From assembly GCF_000699445.3 (NCBI RefSeq), contig NC_067196.1, positions 85,240,364-85,304,363 of the forward strand: a stretch of 64,000 bases of DNA, written 5' to 3'. Below are positions 58,366-64,000 of this stretch, in pieces. Each line of letters opens with the position of its first letter. Positions within the stretch are counted from its first letter, which is position 1. Below the pieces are notes generated by a model. The model did no database searches. It saw only the letters and a list, made by a program, of their open reading frames with translations, and had not been told where the DNA came from. The translations under genes and the position numbers were made by a program. This stretch comes from Schistosoma haematobium. Its lineage: Eukaryota > Platyhelminthes > Trematoda > Strigeidida > Schistosomatidae.

Positions 58366-58849
58366 AACGGGAACAGAATTAACCACGTAATCATGGAGTT
58401 TCTGACTTCATAAAATAAGGATTTGTCCGTAAGGACCGGTGATTAATTATGTCGAAATCTTTAAAGATTAGTTGTTCACCTGTTGTTATTTTCTCTAACA
58501 CCTGTGACCTTATTTTGTATAACTACGATTGCCGATTAGTGGTATTTTGTTACCTACTAGTTAATATATATAACCCTACGAGTATTCCGGTTACACTGGT
58601 GGATGATGGTAGTAATCTTCTTTGTCTGGGTACCAAGTCAGAGTAAGGCTATGACTAGTAGTCTCACACTATGATGGGACAGTTGTCCAACACCTCGCAT
58701 CAAACCAAGAAGTAAATTACAATGCTTCACACTATGTTTATTGATTGAATCCAAATACGATGATTAGTAAAATAAATCAAATCTTAATGGGATTAATTTT
58801 AAACTTATCATTCTTTAAGAAGTTAATTTACTGTTTTTTTTTCAATATT
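58366..58849. other. No gene recognised; possible SINE remnant
   Basis: Mixed composition to 58700. 58655-58695 (GTCTCACACTATGATGGGAC, AGTTGTCCAACACC) may be a heavily decayed SINE-H2 hammerhead tail. The 65-codon frame 58449-58646 is not recognised. Confidence 0.35.
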
Positions 58850-59143
58850 TGTTCAGTAAATGGTCATGTACATTATATTCAAAATAAGGACAATTAGGCT
58901 GAGAGAGTTGGTGCAGGTGTTCCAGTCTATCTAGCTGCAATTCTCAAATATTTGGCTTCAGAAGTATTGGAATTAACTGGTAATGCCATTAGTGATAACA
59001 AGACTTACATCGTTCCAGAATATTTACAGTTAATTGTCCACAACGATAAAGAATTGAACAAGCTTCTTGGTGGTGTTACAATAGCACAGGTGAATGAGCT
59101 ACTAAACACACTGAAATATAAATGGCAGATATTTTTGTCAAAC
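58850..59143 (+). pseudogene. Histone H2A pseudogene
   Basis: The plus strand encodes most of the H2A fold: GHVHYIQNKDN, a TAG at 58895-58897 exactly where the NYAERVGAG tyrosine belongs, then [60 protein letters not shown] and [10 protein letters not shown] (family: TIAQGGVLPN). H2A packs with H2B in the nucleosome, but this copy cannot. Besides the stop it lacks one Lys of DNKKTR and has charge reversals at two acidic-patch positions (LEY to LKY, NDEEL to NDKEL). Upstream of 58870 homology fades with frame slips, and the tail after TIAQ is random-like. No intron is needed to align it, fitting an intronless H2A source. Confidence 0.92.
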
Positions 59144-59145
59144 AA

Positions 59146-59449
59146 AAGAGTTAATTATGTTAAAAGGAGCTAAAGGATTTTCTTTAGTTTAAAATAAGTT
59201 AGATCCATAAATCATAAAATATATATTTATTCAGGAAATGATAAATGACAAGTATGATTTTCAGTCGACTAGTTATATTTGAGTATTTCAAGGTATATAG
59301 AAATTATTATCATTGGTATTATAATGAATAAATAATGAAAAATTTATTGAGACAGTTTAGAATTAACTAGTTCTTTCTTTAATTTTTTAAAATATTTACT
59401 TGATTTGCCTTGGTTTTATTCCCTAAAACAAATTGATATTTCAGTACTT
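59146..59449. other. No gene recognised
   Basis: AT-rich; no poly(A) run typical of a fresh retrocopy follows the H2A pseudogene. Confidence 0.5.
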
Positions 59450-59625
59450 GGGACCATGCATCAATTGAAGCTAGACCACTATAGGAAAGCTCGAAGCAAT
59501 GGACGGCCGCTTCACCCTATTGTGGGACTCCTCAGTAGTGCGCATCCACGATCCCACCTCCTGATATTCGAACCCGGGACCTAACGGTCTTGCGCGCGAG
59601 CGCTTAACCAAAGGCACTATATACA
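59450..59625 (-). mobile_element. SINE-H2, minus
   Basis: Tail CATCAATTGAAGCTAGACCA, hammerhead (GGACGGCCGCTTCACCC, GACTCCTCAGTAGTGCGC), B-box complement ATTCGAACCCGGGACC, head GAGCGCTTAACCAAAGGC. Confidence 0.92.
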
Positions 59626-61009
59626 TTTAAATAGATGTATATGGTATTTTATTGGACTCTTTAGTTTTTATACCCATGTATATTCTTAAGATAGTGTTTG
59701 GAAGTAGTTTATAGGAAATGCTGGACCTGAGTTTTGTGCTATATAGAATTGAAGTCTCTGATGGATTTAATCCCGTCTCATTCAGATTTACAGTCAAAAA
59801 CCTTATCACTGTCGACTAAATCGAACCAGGTGGCAACATTTCAACATTAAGTGCACACAGTTACTTAGACTAAAGGTTATATTGTAAATTGATCGATAAT
59901 ATTCAATCAGCACTAAGAATGACTTGAAATATATATCATTGATCACTACGCAGTAGTTAATCTATTGTCAATCATGTGTATTTTAAAATAAATTCTGTAA
60001 TAAAGAAAATAATATGAACTTAAATGAAGTGATCTTGTCTTTGAACACATGTCCAATACGATTGATTTAAAGATGTGAACAGTTCCAAACATCAATAATT
60101 CTCATGAGAGTCGATACCCCGAGGAAATTTATTCATGGTATATTATTTAGTATCTTCAATATGTGATAGAACAATGATAATTAAGCGAAACAATCATGTG
60201 TTTTTTTCATGGACAACACTGATCGATTTTATGCAATCGTATCGAAACTTCTAAAAACCTTCGGGATAGGTGTGGTACACAAACCGACAAAATCACTACT
60301 TGGTAGTCTCCTTTAAAATAAAACAAATTGGATGATAAACACTTTGTAAATACTGCGTATTGAAAAAGACATTACGTAATAAATCTAAAAAAAATGGATG
60401 TAGGTTAAAGATAGTTGGTAGATGAATTAATAAGTAAATCATTGATATAATTGTTCACCTGATGAATATGAATTAGCATAATCTGAAATAATGAGTTATA
60501 TACAAATCAATCAATAACCCAATTCTGGAAAATATCTCATCAATTCAGAATATATTACTCTACCTGAATTATTTGTTTCCAAAGTACCAAGAAATTCAAA
60601 AGAATTAATTCAAAGAGAGTACAAAGTCAAAGCGTCTAAACAACAAAAGCCTTTAACAATTCTTTGATATCAGTCTAAATTCTGTGTACTAAAATAAATA
60701 TGATCTTATGTCTATTCAAACCATAGCAACTATTAATAACAATTTGTATAGTGTATAAAACATCTTTATCTGCTTAGTTTATTGTCTTCTGTTACACATT
60801 TAACTGTGAAATATTCATGATCTATGAAGTCATAAATAATTTCATATTTATGACATAAGTGCTTTATATTTGATTTATGGTTTGAATTCATCAACAGTAA
60901 ACATTCACTACTAGATATCAAATCAAAATCAATATATCACACTTATATGATTTAATCAAAGTTCAATGATTCACCTTTCCTACCTCATTTAATGCAATAA
61001 ATAATGTAA
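59626..61009. other. No gene recognised
   Basis: AT-rich; one 60-codon minus frame (59627-59809) without recognisable content. Confidence 0.5.
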
Positions 61010-61250
61010 AAAAACGTTGGATGCCAGCCAGCTCAGTGATCTAGAGGTTAAGCAATCGCTTGCGACACCAATAGTTCCTGGGTTCGAATCTCGCGAGGCG
61101 GGACTGTGGATGAACACTGTTGAGGAGTCCTACAATAGGGTGAAGCGGTTGTTCATTGCTTCGAGGTTTTCCATAGTGGTCTAGCTTCCTTTGACTCATG
61201 ATCTCAACTATTAAAATTAATATAATATCCACATATACCCTTTCTGATAT
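61010..61250 (+). mobile_element. SINE-H2, plus
   Basis: CCAGCTCAGTGATCTAGAGG (A box), GGGTTCGAATCTCG (B box), TGTTGAGGAGTCC, GTGAAGCGG, tail to ATAATATCCACATATACCC. Core C3 and CGAAA both mutated. Confidence 0.92.
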
Positions 61251-61794
61251 AAATCATTTAACGTCATTAATGATTTCTGCATTTTTAAAACTCAGTCGCA
61301 AGATTTTACCGAAAAATTTGGAACTTTTCCACCAAACTTTCATACTTTTGATCGAATAGCTTCATAGTATTTGGGCGCCGAGTTGATGTGAGACATTAAA
61401 CAGGAACTATGTATGTGTGAAATCTCAGCGAAAGAACTTGAAGTAAATCTAACGTTTCGCCTGGCAATTTGGTCCAGGCTTTTTCAAAGATATTTCCCTT
61501 CATATTTTTGTTCCTCAGGGAGGCGGTTATCTATGCTGTTGAGGAATTTAGAAGAACAACATAACATCTATGCAAATCACCTCAATTAATAGACTTGCCA
61601 AAATTATTTGTTATTACAAAACAAATTAATTAAAAGAAAGATGGCTTATTTTAAACAACTGTACATAGACTATAAGAAGAATATTCTTTTCAATAAATTC
61701 TCATCACATTCAACAACTATCAATGCAATTGAATGATTTAAATGTAAAAGAAAAATTATCGTTTACAATTATATTACATGGATTTCGATTTATC
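61251..61794. other. No gene recognised
   Basis: Mixed composition around 61370-61560, AT-rich after. No open frame. Confidence 0.45.
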
Positions 61795-62060
61795 AGTATA
61801 GGGTTGTGGAGATTGTTGAGTTTTGATTGAATCGATCAATGTTAGACCACCATTAAAATCTTAGAAGCACTGAAGAACCGGCGTGAATTGATTGAAGTTC
61901 GACATTCACGAGCGAGACCGAAGATTTCGGGTCCGGATCTCGAGTGCGAGATCATGGATGTGCACCGCTGAGGAGTCCCATACTAGAGCGAGACTGCCAC
62001 ACAGTGCTTCCAGGTTTTCAATAATAGTCTGACAACGATCGATTCATGATCTCAATCAGA
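61795..62060 (+). mobile_element. SINE-H2 with inverted tail stub
   Basis: 61800-61875 is a minus tail (GGGTTGTGGAGATTGTTGAG, CGATCAATGTTAGACCACC). 61876-62055 is a plus copy with CGCTGAGGAGTCCCATACTA and CAGTGCTTCCAGG; stem I CACCG/CAGTG is partly lost, and CGAAA is CGAGA. Confidence 0.88.
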
Positions 62061-62589
62061 ATCTAGATTTATCTGTATTATATTCATGCATCAATTGAAA
62101 CTAAGAAATTAATAATTAGAGAAATTATTAGATAACAGAAGATGAAAGATCAACAATAACAGTTTAATTTTATCATACAATCAATCCTAAATTCATATAC
62201 TGGAATATTTTTGAAAGATGTACGGCGAGATTTTACTTTATAGACGAACCAATTAGGTTTATGATAATAGGTCTTACATTTTGACGCGAAATTCCTTCAT
62301 CCATTTGGCTTAATATAGTTTTGGCAGTTCAGCTGATGTCAGTTGGTGATGAAAACCTTCAATCTACTTCCTAACCTTATTCATCAACTGTAAATCATAA
62401 TCTCTATTCTTTACACAGGTTTATAATCTTCATTTAACTCTAGTAAGTAGGTAGACATTCTCAAGGTCATTTTAGCGTCGCTCAAAGGTCATCCACAAAT
62501 TATATTCTCGCCAGACGCATATGTCTTACATTTACATCCCATTTACATTTATGAATTCAGACGCTGAGAATAGCAATCATTCATGCACT
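62061..62589. other. No gene recognised
   Basis: May contain the decayed upstream part of the PLE relic that follows, but nothing could be aligned. Confidence 0.4.
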
Positions 62590-62690
62590 TCTGGGCTATT
62601 GATAATCCACCAATGCAGACCCGGACTCTGCGTACAAAAACGATACGTCGATCCTCTCACTTTTCTTTGGCGCTAATTCCCTTGGTCTTG
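62590..62690 (+). mobile_element. PLE C-terminal relic
   Basis: Plus strand reads QCRPGLCVQKRYVDPLTFLW ending in Arg-stop (TAA at about 62674-62676). This matches the conserved P-x-L-C-V-Q-K ... L-x-L-P-W end of PLE-A and PLE-C endonucleases. Confidence 0.55.
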
Positions 62691-62934
62691 GCTTTTTTTA
62701 AACTAGTGTTTTGTAATTTTAAACCGTGATCAGTTATTATTGCCCTTAAACAAGTTTTTATTATCATGACTTTTATGTTTTTGATTTTTCTTCATATCTG
62801 TCAAGCGAACAATTATCTTTCATGATTCTGATACGTAAATTATTTTCATCCTTCTATTCTCCACTTACTCCTTGATTATTACCTAACCTCACTTGATATT
62901 TAAAGTCTCGGATCATTTTAGGATTCAATCTTTT

Positions 62935-63240
62935 CTATTATTTTATAGACATATATTGTGATGTTGACAGATATAAGTAGTATTTATCATCGATTGAAAG
63001 TGTAATGCAAGGAGGCAGAAGATTAAGAATATTGAAGAAAAGAGAACGAGAACACAGAGAGAGATTGGTGTGAAAACGAAAGAATAATGAAGTTTGAGAC
63101 AATTGATGGGAATCTCGCAAATGAAGTATTTACTGTATAGTTATCATATCTTACTAAGAGATTCTATAATTTTATGTTCAGTTACATACGATTATTTCCA
63201 CTTGTGTTCTCGTTTACTACATATTTATCATACAACTAAA
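62935..63240 (+). repeat. R1 repeat copy 4
   Basis: GACAGATATAAGTAGTATTT, GAAGATTAAGAATATTGAAG, AGAGAGAGATTGGTGTGAAA, and a 3' half matching copy 3 (GTATTTACTGTATAGTTATC, CACTTGTGTTCTCG). Confidence 0.75.
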
Positions 63241-63717
63241 AATACAAATGTATAGCTTAAGTAAATGATTCCGTTGAAAGGAAAATTCTCTTCGCTGAAT
63301 TCTCTTTATTATCAATATACGTTTTTCGTTTTACAAAATGGTATATATATAACTTTACAACCATTAATTCCAAATAATTCTATATACTCAATAGTATAAA
63401 CGTATTCAAGCATTAAATCGGCTTAATCAACATAGAATATTAATAATTCAATCTGTTTATCATGTAAACACTTAAACAAAACTCATAAACAAAGAGTATT
63501 TATGTATGGTAATGTAATTTTAACTCGTAAATAAATCATTCAAAACTTAATATCTCCGTGATAACAAATTTTAAAACTATGAGATTGTTGCAATCGAAGA
63601 ATGAATTAGGTGGATTATATTTTGAAAACGTATTAGTATCAAATGCTAAATAAGTATATAGCTTATACATTTTCATACTAAATGTATTACCATAATTCAA
63701 ATACGATCAGCTTATCT
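63241..63717. other. No gene recognised
   Basis: AT-rich. Confidence 0.5.
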
Positions 63718-64000
63718 TGAGATGGTGGAGAAGATTTGTAGCTCAGGTGGATGATTTTGATGGAGTTTCGTTCTCTGAGATGGATAGTTTAGTGATGGAG
63801 CTTTCATCGTTCTTCTGAATGACATCATCAGCACAAACTTCTGGTAGAAGTGAAGTGTTCGAATTGCTCCACATGTGGTTCACAGCTTGTCCTTTACGCC
63901 CCGATGTTGGTTGGTTCTTGTTGACCTTAAACCTATCATTGTTAACTTCTTTGTTTTCGTTGTATCTCCCATTGGTTTGATTTTTGTTCTTATATTTGTG
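63718..64000 (-). mobile_element. PLE-B, cut by the window end
   Basis: From GAGATGGTGGAGAAGATTTG to the window edge it follows 50724-51005 almost base for base (for example CACTTCACTTCTACCAGAAG on the minus strand). The coding C-terminus continues beyond 64000. Confidence 0.88.

Noticed and set aside
58425..58440. Hammerhead stem II-like GTCCGTAAGGACC
   Set aside because: No CTGANGAG or GAAA around it; only a short hairpin.

Overview
The window looks like a repeat-dominated stretch of a Schistosoma (blood fluke) nuclear genome. It is strongly AT-rich and has no long open frame. It carries dispersed elements typical of schistosomes: Sm-alpha-type SINEs with a hammerhead ribozyme, RTE-clade (SR2-like) and CR1-grade (SR1-like) LINE 3' ends, and Penelope-like elements (PLEs) with GIY-YIG endonucleases. 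The species cannot be decided from the sequence alone. No intact host gene is present. The best host-derived signals are one candidate exon on the minus strand (19927-20145) and a decayed histone H2A pseudogene (58850-59143).

Shorthand used below. SINE-H1 is the Sm-alpha-type SINE: a tRNA-like head with pol III boxes followed by a hammerhead with stem III loop GCGC. SINE-H2 is a second tRNA-like SINE whose tail also folds as a hammerhead (core CUGAGGAG, stem III loop GGCC). PLE-A ends in a conserved LLKFAEA/LNLSLPW C-terminus and has a hammerhead-like motif about 350-390 nt after the stop. PLE-B has an AW-T-QSAIN-HIEIDPIYQ C-terminus and inverted termini. PLE-C is the element at the left edge of the window. 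R1 is an unclassified ~250-nt repeat with four copies, all on the plus strand. R2 is an unclassified, GC-richer repeat of about 1.4 kb.

Layout. 1-2000: PLE-C reverse transcriptase plus endonuclease (minus). 2.7-4.1 kb: R2. 4-15 kb: SINE-H2 copies (several head-to-head), SINE-H1 copies, short RTE ends and a foldback. 15-17.2 kb: rearranged SINE-H1, RTE (minus), PLE endonuclease. 17-25 kb: SINEs, a foldback, the candidate host exon and a PLE relic with exon-like borders. 25.9-27 kb: RTE tail abutting a CR1-like tail in the opposite orientation. 27-36 kb: scattered SINEs and PLE 3' ends. 36-41 kb: mostly unique AT-rich DNA with an (AT)n tract and an ATT-rich minisatellite. 41-52.4 kb: PLE-B, SINEs, foldbacks, inverted R2, R1, then three PLE pieces in a row. 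52.5-58.4 kb: two inverted RTE copies sharing a perfectly identical 372-nt tract; one copy is interrupted by a CR1-like LINE. 58.8-59.2 kb: H2A pseudogene. 59-64 kb: SINEs, R1 and a PLE-B copy cut by the window end.

How the parts relate. Nothing here forms a metabolic or regulatory unit. The shared theme is retroelement biology. Three separate element families carry hammerhead or hammerhead-like folds, and in two of them stem I shows compensatory base changes between copies. Many elements occur as inverted, tail-out pairs, and insertions are nested. All proteins of mobile elements seen here are broken by stops or frameshifts.
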